A DNA stretch of 64,000 nt, from assembly GCA_013287235.1 (NCBI GenBank), contig JABDEF010000001.1:570-64569 (forward strand). Reading direction: 5' to 3'. The DNA is from Gammaproteobacteria bacterium (GTDB lineage Bacteria > Pseudomonadota > Gammaproteobacteria > DSM-16500). Under the pieces are notes generated by a model, which did no database searches, was not told the DNA's origin, and saw only the letters and a list, made by a program, of their open reading frames with translations. Positions 18,774 through 29,275 of the stretch are shown here, in pieces; the stretch's first letter is position 1; each line of letters opens with the position of its first letter. A program made the translations under genes and the position numbers.

Positions 18774-18918
18774 TGTTTTATTCCTTATTGTTGTTTTTAA
18801 GGATAATGCCTAACTGCGATAAACACGTCAATGTCCATCATGGATTTGGTGGAACTGCAACCAGAAATAAATCAAATAATGCAGGTTTGTTTGATTTTGG
18901 ACAAACCTGAAGCTCGCT

Positions 18919-19299
18919 TTATTCTTTCTTCGAAGGTTCCCACAAGGCAACATGCGCGCCTATAGGGTCAATGATAATTGCAAAATGCCCCATCTCGCCT
19001 GCTTTTGTAATCTCAACTTTTACGGTAGCACCATTATTTTGTGCTTTTTCTAATGCGGCTTTCACATCCGACACTAAAATATAAGACATCCAATGCGGTG
19101 GAATTTGTTTATCCTGCGGGATTTGCCACATACCTGCAAATTCTTTGTCGTTGGATTTTACGATGGTATATTGCATTTCTTCTGTTTTAATATCTTTAAA
19201 TTCCCAATCAAACATTTTTCCATAAAAATCTTTGGCTTTTTGAACGTCATGGGTAGCAAGTTCATTCCAACAAAACTCGCCAGTGATGGGCTTAGTCAT
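18919..19299 (-). CDS. VOC-family (glyoxalase/bleomycin-resistance-like) protein
   Basis: A 126-residue cytoplasmic protein with the two beta-alpha-beta-beta-beta halves of the vicinal-oxygen-chelate fold. It begins ITGEFCWNELATHDVQKAKDFYGKMFDWEF and ends HFAIIIDPIGAHVALWEPS. This subgroup is usually annotated as a VOC protein of unknown substrate. It is a monocistronic gene on the minus strand; its neighbours give no clue to its substrate. Confidence 0.88.
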   Translation of the reverse strand: MTKPITGEFCWNELATHDVQKAKDFYGKMFDWEFKDIKTEEMQYTIVKSNDKEFAGMWQIPQDKQIPPHWMSYILVSDVKAALEKAQNNGATVKVEITKAGEMGHFAIIIDPIGAHVALWEPSKKE

Positions 19300-19416
19300 A
19301 AAATTTCCTTATTTTATGTTGAATTAAGTATCTTAATTAAATATGCTACATTGTCAATATAATTTGTAACGGTGAGAGTAAAGTGCATATTAATTTATTT
19401 AAAACAGAGTGATTAT

Positions 19417-19860
19417 ATGAATCGATTCTATAAACCAAAAAAAATTCAATACAATGGTAACTTCCTCATTTTGAATTTTGTCAGTGAAAAAGAAAAAAAT
19501 GCGTTTTTGCACGATTCCAAGATTGATGCTGTTATTCAAAAGATAAACAAAAAAACGCTCCCTGACAGCCCAATGTCATCAGATGATGAGTCATCTGATT
19601 CTGATTTGGATGATACGCCGATTAGTGAAGAGAAAAGCCTATCATCATCCTCTCTTAAACTAGAAATCTCAAAAGCAAAGCTTTCTGAAGACGAACGAAA
19701 CCAGATTATTAAAGCCGTGGAAGTCGGTGATTTTTTTCCAAAGTCAGAGATTGAGTCTTTAAAAAGCGGATTAGAAAAACCGCTAGCATTAGAAGAACAA
19801 GTAGAAAAAGACTTAGAAGCGGAAGAAAAATTCTGTTTATATATTCGTCGACACCGTTAA
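19417..19860 (+). CDS. Small acidic, serine-rich unknown protein
   Basis: About 147 residues from ATG 19417 (an in-frame start at 19372 adds 15 poor-quality residues). It contains a Ser/Asp tract in the middle (SSDDESSDSDLDDT) and a glutamate-rich stretch (ALEEQVEKDLEAEEKF) about 12-25 residues before the basic C-terminus IRRHR. The latter resembles the E-block secretion signal of Dot/Icm effectors. The function is unknown. It converges on rsmI, with the stop codons overlapping by four bases. Confidence 0.6.
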   Translation: MNRFYKPKKIQYNGNFLILNFVSEKEKNAFLHDSKIDAVIQKINKKTLPDSPMSSDDESSDSDLDDTPISEEKSLSSSSLKLEISKAKLSEDERNQIIKAVEVGDFFPKSEIESLKSGLEKPLALEEQVEKDLEAEEKFCLYIRRHR

Positions 19861-20690
19861 AATTTTTTTAATAATAAGGCCGTTTGATAAAGAGAATTTT
19901 TTCTTTCGCCCGTAATTTTTGCTGTGATTTCGACAGCTTGTTTTAAAGGAATCTCCTCTAAAAGGATTTTTAAAACTCGCTCACCTTCTAAAAAATCTTT
20001 TTCCGCTATTTTTGCGCCTTCCACCAATAATACCATTTCACCGCGTTCGCGATTTTTATCTTGTTTCACCCATTCCAACAATTCCGCGAGGGTTGCACCA
20101 TGAATGGTTTCAAACATTTTTGTGATTTCACGTGCGACTACCGCTGTCCGGTCTTTGCCAAAAATCTCTTCAGCATCTTTTAAAAGATCAAGAATACGGT
20201 GTGGCGCTTCATAAAAAATCAATGTGCGCGTTTCATTTTTTAAGTCCGATAAACGTTCTTTACGAGCCGTGCTTTTATTCGGTAAAAAACCTTCAAAAAC
20301 GAAGCGGTCTGTGGGTAACCCTGAAACACTTAAAGCCGCAATCGCAGCACAAGGACCCGGAATAGGCACTATTTGAATGCCTGCATTTCTTGCCTCTTTC
20401 ACAAGATGGAATCCAGGATCACTGATTAAAGGGGTTCCTGCATCACTGATCAAAGCAATCGATTTTCCTTGCAATAATTCCTCGATTAGGCGTGGAATGC
20501 GTTTTTCTTCATTATGTTCATGTAGGGAAATTAACGGCTTCTCGATTGAAAAGTGTTGCAATAATGGTAAACTGTGACGCGTATCTTCAGCAAAAATCGT
20601 ATCCACATTCTTCAACGTCGTGATCGCTCGAAGCGTCATATCTTGTAAATTACCGAGCGGCGTTGCCACAATGTATAGCGTTCCAATCAC
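19857..20690 (-). CDS. rsmI: 16S rRNA (cytidine-1402-2'-O)-methyltransferase RsmI
   Basis: Tetrapyrrole-methylase-fold SAM enzyme, 277 residues. It modifies the same decoding-centre nucleotide as RsmH. Motifs: LYIVATPLGNLQDMTLRA, EDTRHS, LISDAGTPLISDPG, PIPGPCAAIAALSVSGLPTDRF, and the YEAPHRI helix. It is divergent from yraN. In E. coli lpoA lies beside rsmI, but it is absent here. Confidence 0.97.
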   Translation of the reverse strand: MIGTLYIVATPLGNLQDMTLRAITTLKNVDTIFAEDTRHSLPLLQHFSIEKPLISLHEHNEEKRIPRLIEELLQGKSIALISDAGTPLISDPGFHLVKEARNAGIQIVPIPGPCAAIAALSVSGLPTDRFVFEGFLPNKSTARKERLSDLKNETRTLIFYEAPHRILDLLKDAEEIFGKDRTAVVAREITKMFETIHGATLAELLEWVKQDKNRERGEMVLLVEGAKIAEKDFLEGERVLKILLEEIPLKQAVEITAKITGERKNSLYQTALLLKKF

Positions 20691-20724
20691 AAAAAAACCC
20701 TTAATGAAAGCGAGAAATCATAAC

Positions 20725-22281
<1,557 letters not shown>

Positions 22282-22328
22282 AGAGATCCCGTGTAAAAAC
22301 ATCACGGGACGACGGATAAGGACATCGA

Positions 22329-22916
22329 ATGGAAAGATTTATCTTTGTAAAGCTAAGTTTTTTATTCATTCTGAGTTTCCTACTGACATCTTGCACTTAC
22401 ACAGGGGTCGCAATGACAGGCGCACAAGCGCTTTATGACCACCATAACCTGCAAAAAAAAATCAGCAACCATTATGCAACACTTAAAGCTTATCGTGAGA
22501 TGCGTCTTAAAAATGATGCTTTTAAAGATACCAATCTTTCTATTTCATCCTTTAACAATGTGATGTTAATTACCGGGCAAGCACCACAGGCGTGGCAGAA
22601 ACATGAGATCGGCAAACTCGTCAAAAAAATCGCTGATGATAGGGAAGTTTATAATTTTGCAGAAGTCACGAATCCCATTTCAATATTGACGGAACTCAGT
22701 GACGCTTGGATAACGACTAAAATCAAAGCACAATATGTGGCAGCTGACGAAATTGACCCAAATCTTATCAAAGTCATCACTGAAAACGGAACGGTATATT
22801 TAATGGGGATAATACCGCACGATGAAGCAGATGTTGCTGTTCAAATTGCGAAAGAAACCCGAGGTGTCCAAAGTGTGATCAAATTATTCTCATATGTGAC
22901 AGTTTCAAAAACGTAG
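22329..22916 (+). CDS. Second BON-domain lipoprotein (DolP paralogue)
   Basis: A 195-residue lipoprotein with lipobox LTSC (Cys about residue 22) and two BON domains. The second half (SDAWITTKIKAQ...LIKVITENGTVYLMGIIPHDEADVA) closely follows that of the neighbouring DolP (SDAWITAKIKTQ...IKVVTENGIVYLMGTV). The first BON is more diverged. It probably arose from a tandem duplication and is likely co-transcribed with dolP unless the intervening palindrome terminates transcription. Confidence 0.88.
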   Translation: MERFIFVKLSFLFILSFLLTSCTYTGVAMTGAQALYDHHNLQKKISNHYATLKAYREMRLKNDAFKDTNLSISSFNNVMLITGQAPQAWQKHEIGKLVKKIADDREVYNFAEVTNPISILTELSDAWITTKIKAQYVAADEIDPNLIKVITENGTVYLMGIIPHDEADVAVQIAKETRGVQSVIKLFSYVTVSKT

Positions 22917-22982
22917 GACAGGCGAAGCAAAGCGTGCCCGCCCGTTGAGAATTGCGTTATAATATATATTAGGAGGCACCCT

Positions 22983-23345
22983 ATGGAAAACCGCGAAATT
23001 ACACAACCTATCGAAGATCCTACAACTAAAAAAGTTGCATTTATTATCTATATTCTTTATTTACTCATTTTTATCATGCCAAATTTACCTCTGATTGGCG
23101 TGATTTTCGGTTATATTTTTGAAAACGATGCAAAAACCATTTTAAAAAGTCATTATCAATATTTGATTCGTTCTTTTTGGATAGGCCTTCTTTATCTTAT
23201 TATTGCCGGTGCAACGATATTCATCGTGATTGGGTTCATCTTAATCCCTTTATGGGTCATCTGGTGGATCATTCGTATGGCCAAAGGCATTAAATCTTTA
23301 ACACGAAATGAACCGATTGCAAATCCAAAGACGTGGATTTTTTGA
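22983..23345 (+). CDS. DUF4870-type small membrane protein
   Basis: A 120-residue protein with three hydrophobic segments (about residues 19-38, 60-80, 78-98) and the LPLIGVIFGYIF...SHYQYLIRSFWIG pattern of DUF4870/YidH-like membrane proteins. Its function is unknown. AGGAGG precedes the ATG by about 7 bases. Confidence 0.82.
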   Translation: MENREITQPIEDPTTKKVAFIIYILYLLIFIMPNLPLIGVIFGYIFENDAKTILKSHYQYLIRSFWIGLLYLIIAGATIFIVIGFILIPLWVIWWIIRMAKGIKSLTRNEPIANPKTWIF

Positions 23346-23349
23346 ATTT

Positions 23350-23368
23350 CATCTGTCATGCCAGCATG
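23350..23368. repeat. Partial family D palindrome
   Basis: TGTCATGCCAGCATGCTGG matches one arm of the elements at 10664 and 15091; the other arm is missing. Confidence 0.55.
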
Positions 23369-23409
23369 CTGGCCCCCTGCGGACTGAGACATGATCACTA
23401 GAGACACAC

Positions 23410-24315
23410 ATGCGCATATTAGATTTTTTGATAGCTATTCTCGTCATCGTCATCTGGGGATTTAATTTTATTTTTATTAAATACGGCCTAGATGAAATTC
23501 CACCCTTATTATTTTGCGCCATTCGTTTTTTTCTGGCGAGTATTCCTATCATATTTTTCATTAAGCTTCCGAAAGTCCCATTCAAAATGGTCGCATTATA
23601 TGGCATGACCATTTTCGGTTTGCAATTTTCATGCCTTTTTACCAGCATGTATGTGGGAATGACGCCAAGCATTGCCTCCGTCCTTATACAAACACAAGTC
23701 TTTTTTAGCCTATTTTTTGCGGCTATTTTCTTAAAACAGAAACTACACCTATGGCAAATTGGTGGTGCTTTGATTTCTTTTTCAGGTATTGCACTTGTTG
23801 GTATACATTTAGATCAATCTATTTCATTGCTTGGATTCCTCTTAGTGGTTGCTGGAGCCGCCTCCTGGGGGGTTGGAAATCTTTTTGCAGCGCAATTAAA
23901 ACATGTGAATCCATTCGCGCTTGTGGCTTGGGGTAGTTTTGTCGCATGTATTCCTACATTCTTTTTTTCTTTATTGATTGAAGGACCAGGAGCCATCATT
24001 TTAAGCTATACGCATATCTCAGCGCTTGGCATAATCGCTATATTGTATGTGGTTTATCTATCGACTTGGACCGCTTATGGTGCTTGGAACTGGCTGCTTA
24101 GCCGACACTCGGTTGCAACGATTGCACCATTTACGTTATTGGTACCCGTCGTTGGTATGTTAAGTTCAGCATGGATCTTAAATGAACCTATACCATTTTG
24201 GAAAATCCTTGTCGCTATTTTGGTGACCTTTGGGTTATTGATTAATTTGCTGGGAGCAAGGTATTTTGCAAGGAAAAACCCCCCCATCACCCCCCGTCCT
24301 ATCCTTCCCTCATAA
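23410..24315 (+). CDS. EamA-family (DMT superfamily) transporter
   Basis: A 301-residue inner-membrane protein with ten predicted helices in two EamA halves (IVIWGFNFIFIKYGL at the N-terminus; SWGVGNLFAAQLKHVNPFALVAWGS in the second half; final helix VAILVTFGLLINLLG). It resembles E. coli EamA, which exports O-acetylserine/cysteine, but substrate assignment within this family is unsafe. It converges with sspB. Confidence 0.9.
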   Translation: MRILDFLIAILVIVIWGFNFIFIKYGLDEIPPLLFCAIRFFLASIPIIFFIKLPKVPFKMVALYGMTIFGLQFSCLFTSMYVGMTPSIASVLIQTQVFFSLFFAAIFLKQKLHLWQIGGALISFSGIALVGIHLDQSISLLGFLLVVAGAASWGVGNLFAAQLKHVNPFALVAWGSFVACIPTFFFSLLIEGPGAIILSYTHISALGIIAILYVVYLSTWTAYGAWNWLLSRHSVATIAPFTLLVPVVGMLSSAWILNEPIPFWKILVAILVTFGLLINLLGARYFARKNPPITPRPILPS

Positions 24316-24355
24316 ACCCGGTGGGAGGAACCCATAGCCATTGATGAGAGAAAAA

Positions 24356-24763
24356 CTATTCCACCAACTTCAAATGTGATTTACCTTTTTTATCGGTTTG
24401 AGAAGCAGTAATAGAAGGTAATAAATTTACACCACCCACACCATCGTCATCCGCTTCCTCATAATCAAAAAACATGCCTTGCTGGTTTTCCTGTGCATAA
24501 ATCGCAAGTACTGCTTTGACCGAGGCTGAAATGAAATGTACTACACCAGAAAATGACGCGCGAAACTCCACGAGTTCATTGGTAATTTTAAGGTCACGGA
24601 TAGCAGCAGGTGAAATATTCAGGGTGATTTCACCATTTTCAACATGTTCAAGTGGCACCTTACATCGCGGATAGTTTGCATTGATGACAAGAAATGGCGT
24701 ACATCCACTGTCAACAATCCATTCATAAAATGCCCGAATCAAATAGGGTTTATTGGATAACAT
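24356..24763 (-). CDS. sspB: ClpXP protease specificity-enhancing factor SspB
   Basis: A 135-residue adaptor that delivers ssrA-tagged proteins to ClpXP; the tmRNA and smpB genes that make those tags are also in this window. It has the family start SNKPYLIRAFYEWIVDSGCTPFLVINA and a C-terminal ClpX-binding tail ending SHLKLVE. The start ATG 24763 has AGAGGA 5 bases upstream. The longer frame overlaps sspA. Confidence 0.95.
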   Translation of the reverse strand: MLSNKPYLIRAFYEWIVDSGCTPFLVINANYPRCKVPLEHVENGEITLNISPAAIRDLKITNELVEFRASFSGVVHFISASVKAVLAIYAQENQQGMFFDYEEADDDGVGGVNLLPSITASQTDKKGKSHLKLVE

Positions 24764-24779
24764 AACGTCCTCTTTAAGA

Positions 24780-25433
24780 TTATGCGGTTTCCGCATTAGA
24801 AATTTTTCTGAGATCTTGTTCTGTCTCTGTTAAACTTGCTTGAAATGAATCACGTGCAAAAATACGCTCCGCATATTTCATGACAGCTTTTGCTTCTCCG
24901 GGTAAAGTAATTCCCCATGCAGGCAGACGCCACAAAATAGGCGCAATACAACAATCCACCAGCGAAAAATCTTCATTTAAAAAATATGCACCGCTGCTAA
25001 ATACAGGAGCAAGTTTGATGAGATAATTTCGCAATTCTTTGGTAGCAGCTTGGGATTCAGAGGTTTTACTGTTTTCAATCTTACGTACCAAATCGCCCCA
25101 CTCACGATCAATGCGGAAAACCATCAATCGCGTCTTTGCACGCGCAACAGGATAAACCGGCATTAACGGTGGATGTGGAAAACGCTCGTCTAAATACTCC
25201 ATAATGATATTTGCATCATAAAGTACGAGTTCACGATCCACAAGTGTTGGTGCAGTACCGTAAGGATTTAACTCCAACAAATCCTCTAATTTGTCCTTGT
25301 CATACACATCCGTATTGATCACTTCAACTGAAACTCCTTTTTCAGCCAAAACAATACGTACACGATGACTATGGATATCTTGCGAACCCGAATACAATGT
25401 CATTATCGAACGCTTATTGGCAACGATAGCCAT
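24780..25433 (-). CDS. sspA: Stringent starvation protein A SspA
   Basis: A GST-fold RNA-polymerase-associated protein, 217 residues. It has the thioredoxin-like domain (MTLYSGSQDIHSHRVRIVLAEKGV, LNPYGTAPTLVDRELVLYDANIIMEYLDERFPHPPL) followed by a helical domain. In other gammaproteobacteria it adjusts transcription in starvation and, in some pathogens, virulence. ATG 25433 follows GAGGGA. It is in an operon with sspB, with rpsI-rplM upstream and the tRNA-Gln between them. Confidence 0.96.
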   Translation of the reverse strand: MAIVANKRSIMTLYSGSQDIHSHRVRIVLAEKGVSVEVINTDVYDKDKLEDLLELNPYGTAPTLVDRELVLYDANIIMEYLDERFPHPPLMPVYPVARAKTRLMVFRIDREWGDLVRKIENSKTSESQAATKELRNYLIKLAPVFSSGAYFLNEDFSLVDCCIAPILWRLPAWGITLPGEAKAVMKYAERIFARDSFQASLTETEQDLRKISNAETA

Positions 25434-25476
25434 TTGAGCTTCCCTCACAAAAAAAATTATGAACGTTCTAGGGCTC

Positions 25477-25550
25477 TGGCTGGGGGACTAGGATTCGAAC
25501 CTAGGTTAACGGAGTCAGAGTCCGTAGTCCTGCCGCTAGACGATCCCCCA
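25477..25550 (-). tRNA. tRNA-Gln (CTG)
   Basis: Cloverleaf read on the minus strand: acceptor TGGGGGA pairs with TCCCCCA, the anticodon arm is ACGGA-CTCTGAC-TCCGT with anticodon CTG, and the T arm is CTAGGTTCGAATCCTAG. The discriminator G and a genome-encoded CCA end at 25477. It lies between rpsI and sspA, so it may be processed from a shared transcript. Confidence 0.95.
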
Positions 25551-25563
25551 AAAAAGTCCTTGT

Positions 25564-25989
25564 TTAACGTTTAGAGTACTGTGTACCTTTACGCGCCTTA
25601 TGCCTTCCTACTTTCTTACGTTCTACTTCACGTGCATCACGCGTTAAATAACCCGCTTTACGTAGAATTTTACGTAATGAGCCCTCACCACTGGAGTCGT
25701 CCCCGGTTTCTTCATCATATTTCAGTAAAGCGCGTGCGATACCATGACGAATAGCACCCGCTTGACCACTGATTCCACCGCCGTCGACTGTGACCAGTAT
25801 ATCAAATTTTTCCTGTAAATTGGTGATTTCTAGCGGTTGACGAACAATCATACGAGCCGTTTTACGACCAAAATACTGATCTAACGTATTTTGATTGACG
25901 ACAATATTACCCGTACCCGGTTTTAAAAAGACACGCGCAGTCGATGTTTTACGTCGACCGGTTCCAACATAGTATTGCTTTTCTGCCAT
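25564..25989 (-). CDS. rpsI: 30S ribosomal protein S9
   Basis: A 141-residue ribosomal protein. It shows the family start [40 protein letters not shown], and the basic tail ending [14 protein letters not shown] that reaches the P site. ATG 25989 lies one base after the rplM stop, the standard rplM-rpsI operon. Confidence 0.98.
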   Translation of the reverse strand: MAEKQYYVGTGRRKTSTARVFLKPGTGNIVVNQNTLDQYFGRKTARMIVRQPLEITNLQEKFDILVTVDGGGISGQAGAIRHGIARALLKYDEETGDDSSGEGSLRKILRKAGYLTRDAREVERKKVGRHKARKGTQYSKR

Positions 25990-25990
25990 A

Positions 25991-26431
25991 TTATTCTTCC
26001 GTTTCAAAATCAAGGACTTGCGGTTGCTGCGCCCCATGAGGATGCTCAGTACCCGCATACACTTTTAACTTACGATACATTGCACGACCTAAAGGATTTT
26101 TAGGAAGCATGTTTTTTACTGCTTTTTCAATGACTCTTTCAGGGTGTTTTTGAAGTAATTGTTCGAAGGTGATCGCTTTGACACCTCCAGGATAACCTGA
26201 ATGGCTGTAATATACTTTATCCGTGTTCTTTTTACCTGTCACTTTCACCTGACTCGCATTAATCACAATGATGTAGTCACCCGTATCGACATGCGGGGTA
26301 TACTCTGGCTTGTGTTTGCCGCGTAAACGTTTTGCAACTTCGCTTGCAAGACGGCCTAGCGTTTTACCCGCAGCATCCACCATATACCAATTATGCTGCG
26401 CAGTTTCTTTTGTTGCATTGTATGTTTTCAT
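25991..26431 (-). CDS. rplM: 50S ribosomal protein L13
   Basis: 146 residues: [66 protein letters not shown] and HPHGAQQP are diagnostic. ATG 26431 is chosen; the frame upstream to 26569 lacks family similarity. It is first in the operon with rpsI. Confidence 0.98.
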   Translation of the reverse strand: MKTYNATKETAQHNWYMVDAAGKTLGRLASEVAKRLRGKHKPEYTPHVDTGDYIIVINASQVKVTGKKNTDKVYYSHSGYPGGVKAITFEQLLQKHPERVIEKAVKNMLPKNPLGRAMYRKLKVYAGTEHPHGAQQPQVLDFETEE

Positions 26432-26663
26432 TCGACTGCTTCCATCCTCATGGAAAAGATTCAAGATTAAAAGATGTCGAATTTTATAGTAATGCTTAAA
26501 AACAAGCAAGTCCCGTAATACTAAACCTTTTCCATCCCACCCTTTAAACATGCATGCAAAAGATCGCATGTAAAAGCATAAATTCAGTAAAAAACACTGT
26601 TAAAAAGATGTAAATGTGGTATTGTATGCAATGCATCATTTTGACTTTTAAGAGGAATTGAAA

Positions 26664-27047
26664 ATGGCTGTGAAAAAAACTTCTGCCAAATTAGCGAAAA
26701 AATCGGGAAAAAAACCACATAAAGCAAAAATGCCTGTGGTGAAAGACCCATTAACCAAAAGCGGTATTCTTAAGGCTATCATGGATTTGACTGGTCTTGC
26801 GAAAAAAGATGTAGTTTCGGTAATGGATGCGTTTGGAACTGTGATTGAACTTCACGTTAAAAATCGTGGTCCTGGTAAATTTACTTTACCTGGTCTTTTA
26901 AAGATCAATGTTGTGAATAAACCGGCAACCAAAGCTCGTCCAGGTATCAACCCATTCACGGGTGAATCCATCATGGTTAAAGCAAAACCTGCGAGAAGAG
27001 TTGTTAAAATCAAAGCGCTCAGAAAGCTGAAAGAAATGGCTCTCTAA
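26664..27047 (+). CDS. HU-family DNA-binding protein with lysine-rich N-terminal tail
   Basis: About 127 residues: residues 1-30 are rich in Lys and Ala, followed by an HU/IHF fold (KSGILKAIMDLTGLAKKDVVSVMDAFGTVI; GPGKFTLPGLLKINVV; ARPGINPFTGESI arm) and a basic C-terminus. ATG 26664 follows AGAGGA by 7 bases. Such tailed HU proteins are found in several gammaproteobacteria and probably act in nucleoid packing. The gene has its own upstream region, divergent from rplM. Confidence 0.9.
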   Translation: MAVKKTSAKLAKKSGKKPHKAKMPVVKDPLTKSGILKAIMDLTGLAKKDVVSVMDAFGTVIELHVKNRGPGKFTLPGLLKINVVNKPATKARPGINPFTGESIMVKAKPARRVVKIKALRKLKEMAL

Positions 27048-27052
27048 AGCAA

Positions 27053-27086
27053 ATCCGGCTTTCTATTACCTGACTGAGAGCCGGAT
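27053..27086 (+). terminator. Hairpin after the HU-like gene
   Basis: ATCCGGCT (27053-27060) and AGCCGGAT (27079-27086) form an 8-bp stem six bases past the stop. No T-run follows, so termination ability is uncertain. The remaining 27087-27332 stretch holds no gene that I can support. Confidence 0.45.
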
Positions 27087-27332
27087 ATTCATCTTGTAGA
27101 AATGTTCCTTCTAATTTTAGTAACACACTTTTTGCTGATTGACTGCTTGTATGCTTCTGCTTTTTCTACGCCTATCCTGTTCATCTAAATTATCCAAATC
27201 TGTCCATAGTTAAGTAAAAACCCCAACAAACAATCCGCGAAAAGATTTTTTTGCTAAAAATAATGTTTAAATATTATATTTTTTTTGCTAGAGTGCAATT
27301 TTTACAATCATTAATATGAAGCGAGGTTTATA

Positions 27333-28613
27333 ATGAATCTACGTCAAGAGATAGTCGATCTGAGCTTAAGAGATGAGCAGAAAAATATAAACAATAAAGC
27401 ACAACTTATAGAATTAAAAGACATGCTAGACTTAAAAGAAATGCTTGATGAAATAACCGGTGCGCATACCCTTATGTCAGGAGGAATACTCGATCACATA
27501 ATGTTAAGAGAGGCGATGGACGCTTTAGATCATCTTATAAGAAATCAAACAGAATTTAAGCCTAAGCCGAAAAATGCAGAGATGTATAAGTGTCTCACAC
27601 AACTTGACCATAAGACCATTGACAGTATCAATAGTCCTTACGCTTTTTTAAAAATGTTATTTACTTCTGAATGTTTTAGTGGGTGTGGTAGTTCTGGAAA
27701 TAGAACTTTTATTGCGGCTGCAAGGCACCCTATAGTAACCCAGAAAAAACGGAACCCAGAGGATCCTTATCTTATATTATGCGAAAAGTTTAATAATAAA
27801 ATACAAAATATTTTCAACCCTGCACCTGCTACGGTTGCTAGAGATGAGCAGAAAAATATAAACAATAAAGCACAACTTATAGAATTAAAAGCAATGCTTA
27901 AAGAAATAACTGCTGAGTATGTCAGTATGACAGGAGGACTACTCGATCACATAATGTTACAAGAGGCGATGGACGCTTTAGATCATCTTATAAGAGAAGA
28001 TAAAACAGAATTTAAGCCTAAGCCGAAAAATGCAGAGAAGTATAAGCATTTCACACAACTTGACCATAAGACCATTGATAGTATCAATAGTCCTTACGCT
28101 TTTTTAAAAATGTTATTTACTTCTAAATGTTTTGGTGGATGTGGTAGTGATGGCGATAGCAATAGGACTTTTATTGAGGCTGCAAGGAAACCTAAACTAA
28201 CCTGTGAAGCACTGAAACCAGATAATCCTTATCTTGTATTATGCGAAAAGTTTAATAATAAAATACAAAATATTTTCAACCCTAAGAGGTTACTGGGGGA
28301 TATCGTTAATCAATGTTATGAGCAACTTCCAGAAACAAGTTCAGAGCAGAGTGGACTTTTCGCTAATCAAATCAAAAAGTGTAAAGAATCACTGCGAATG
28401 CTAGTGGATGTTATTCAAAAAACAAATATAGATGATCCAGAGGCAATAGAAAAATTAATACAACTCACGACTGATTTAAGAAAAGATTCAACTACAATGA
28501 AAGTTAACATCTTTAGTGAAGCCTTGAATAAATTATTGGAAAGTCTAATAGTGGAAAAACAACAATTAACACCTGATTCATATCCGCTAAAACAGTTACA
28601 CTTACAAAAATAA
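27333..28613 (+). CDS. Unknown protein with internal 157-residue tandem duplication
   Basis: 426 residues. Residues about 13-170 and 170-327 are two near-identical copies. Each starts RDEQKNINNKAQLIELK, contains LDHIMLxEAMDALDHLIR, FKPKPKNAE, LDHKTIDSINSPYAFLKMLFTS and a CGS/NRTFI(A/E)AAR loop, and ends LCEKFNNKIQNIFNP. The DNA copies are also almost identical at an offset of 471 bases, so the duplication is recent. The last 100 residues are unique and helical. No signal peptide, membrane helix or known domain is seen. It is possibly a lineage-specific effector or cytoplasmic helical protein; the function is unknown. Confidence 0.75.
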   Translation: MNLRQEIVDLSLRDEQKNINNKAQLIELKDMLDLKEMLDEITGAHTLMSGGILDHIMLREAMDALDHLIRNQTEFKPKPKNAEMYKCLTQLDHKTIDSINSPYAFLKMLFTSECFSGCGSSGNRTFIAAARHPIVTQKKRNPEDPYLILCEKFNNKIQNIFNPAPATVARDEQKNINNKAQLIELKAMLKEITAEYVSMTGGLLDHIMLQEAMDALDHLIREDKTEFKPKPKNAEKYKHFTQLDHKTIDSINSPYAFLKMLFTSKCFGGCGSDGDSNRTFIEAARKPKLTCEALKPDNPYLVLCEKFNNKIQNIFNPKRLLGDIVNQCYEQLPETSSEQSGLFANQIKKCKESLRMLVDVIQKTNIDDPEAIEKLIQLTTDLRKDSTTMKVNIFSEALNKLLESLIVEKQQLTPDSYPLKQLHLQK

Positions 28614-28655
28614 AAAGCTCGCCGCCAGGTACCAACCCATTCACGGGTGAATCCC

Positions 28656-28729
28656 CCTCACCCAACCCTCTCCCACTGATAGTTTACGGTTCTTCAATAA
28701 AACGAGGTGGGAGAGGGTTGGGTGAGGGT
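28656..28729. repeat. Palindromic repeat family G (CCCAACCCTCTCCCAC ... GTGGGAGAGGG)
   Basis: Inverted arms CCCTCACCCAACCCTCTCCC and GGGAGAGGGTTGGGTGAGGG flank a GTTTACGGTTCTTCAATAAAACG-like centre. A related copy in opposite orientation is at 49600-49667. Its right arm encodes the last residues and stop of the adjacent minus-strand gene. Confidence 0.85.
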
Positions 28730-29275
28730 TTCCGTATGAATAACCAAAAAGCCTTGCTGAATGGTCACGCTACCCCGCCAAATACGCCAAAAATCTCCAA
28801 TGGGACCCATTTCATTCGGGTGATATTTTCGTGGGATACTGATTTCTCGATAAGAATACGTTTTTTGCAATCCGTTTGAATTAAAAATAAAAATGGCAGG
28901 TTTATTTAAATCGTCTGTTTTCACATATTTCGAGCGTACCACATAAACACGCTTACCGTTATTCGAAAGAAATAATACATCATCCATAGCTACCGGATAT
29001 GAAAAAGACCATATATTTTTTATTTGATGAGGATTTACTTTCACGACTTTTTGAACATGAGCCTCTGGCTTAAAATCGATATAAAATTTTTTATTGCTTG
29101 AAAATATGTGCGCAGCAGCAGGTTCCGCAAATTTGGTTGCAAACGCCGTTGACACCATGAATGATAGAATAAAAATACTAATTCGTATGAAAAAGCGAGA
29201 CGTCGTGCGCACGCTGCAAAATCCCCCCGCCTCGCGACACTCGTCGACCCCCTTTTTCAAAGGGGGTATTTTCAT
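28694..29275 (-). CDS. Small exported unknown protein bounded by repeats at both ends
   Basis: A 193-residue open frame from the ATG that overlaps the glmM stop (ATGA). Residues 2-18 ([17 protein letters not shown]) come from a half copy of repeat family A. A GTG at 29212 would give a conventional signal peptide ([19 protein letters not shown]). The C-terminal TQPSPTSFY and the stop come from repeat family G. The mature region (about residues 47-180, beta-rich, [26 protein letters not shown]) is not recognised. Periplasmic or secreted location is inferred from the signal peptide. The original gene end has probably been lost to the repeat. Confidence 0.6.
   Translation of the reverse strand: MKIPPLKKGVDECREAGGFCSVRTTSRFFIRISIFILSFMVSTAFATKFAEPAAAHIFSSNKKFYIDFKPEAHVQKVVKVNPHQIKNIWSFSYPVAMDDVLFLSNNGKRVYVVRSKYVKTDDLNKPAIFIFNSNGLQKTYSYREISIPRKYHPNEMGPIGDFWRIWRGSVTIQQGFLVIHTETLTQPSPTSFY
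29221..29268. repeat. Palindromic repeat family A, half copy in a coding region
   Basis: ATCCCCCCGCCTCGCGAC to the CCCCCTTTTTCAAAGGGGG end, matching the right half of the elements at 1164, 43726 and 45742. It sits between the glmM stop and the signal peptide of the downstream gene, in frame. Confidence 0.85.

Noticed and set aside
27371..28290. Repeated DNA considered as a CRISPR or IS duplication
   Set aside because: The repeat is 471 bases long, in frame and within one gene. There are no spacers and no transposase.
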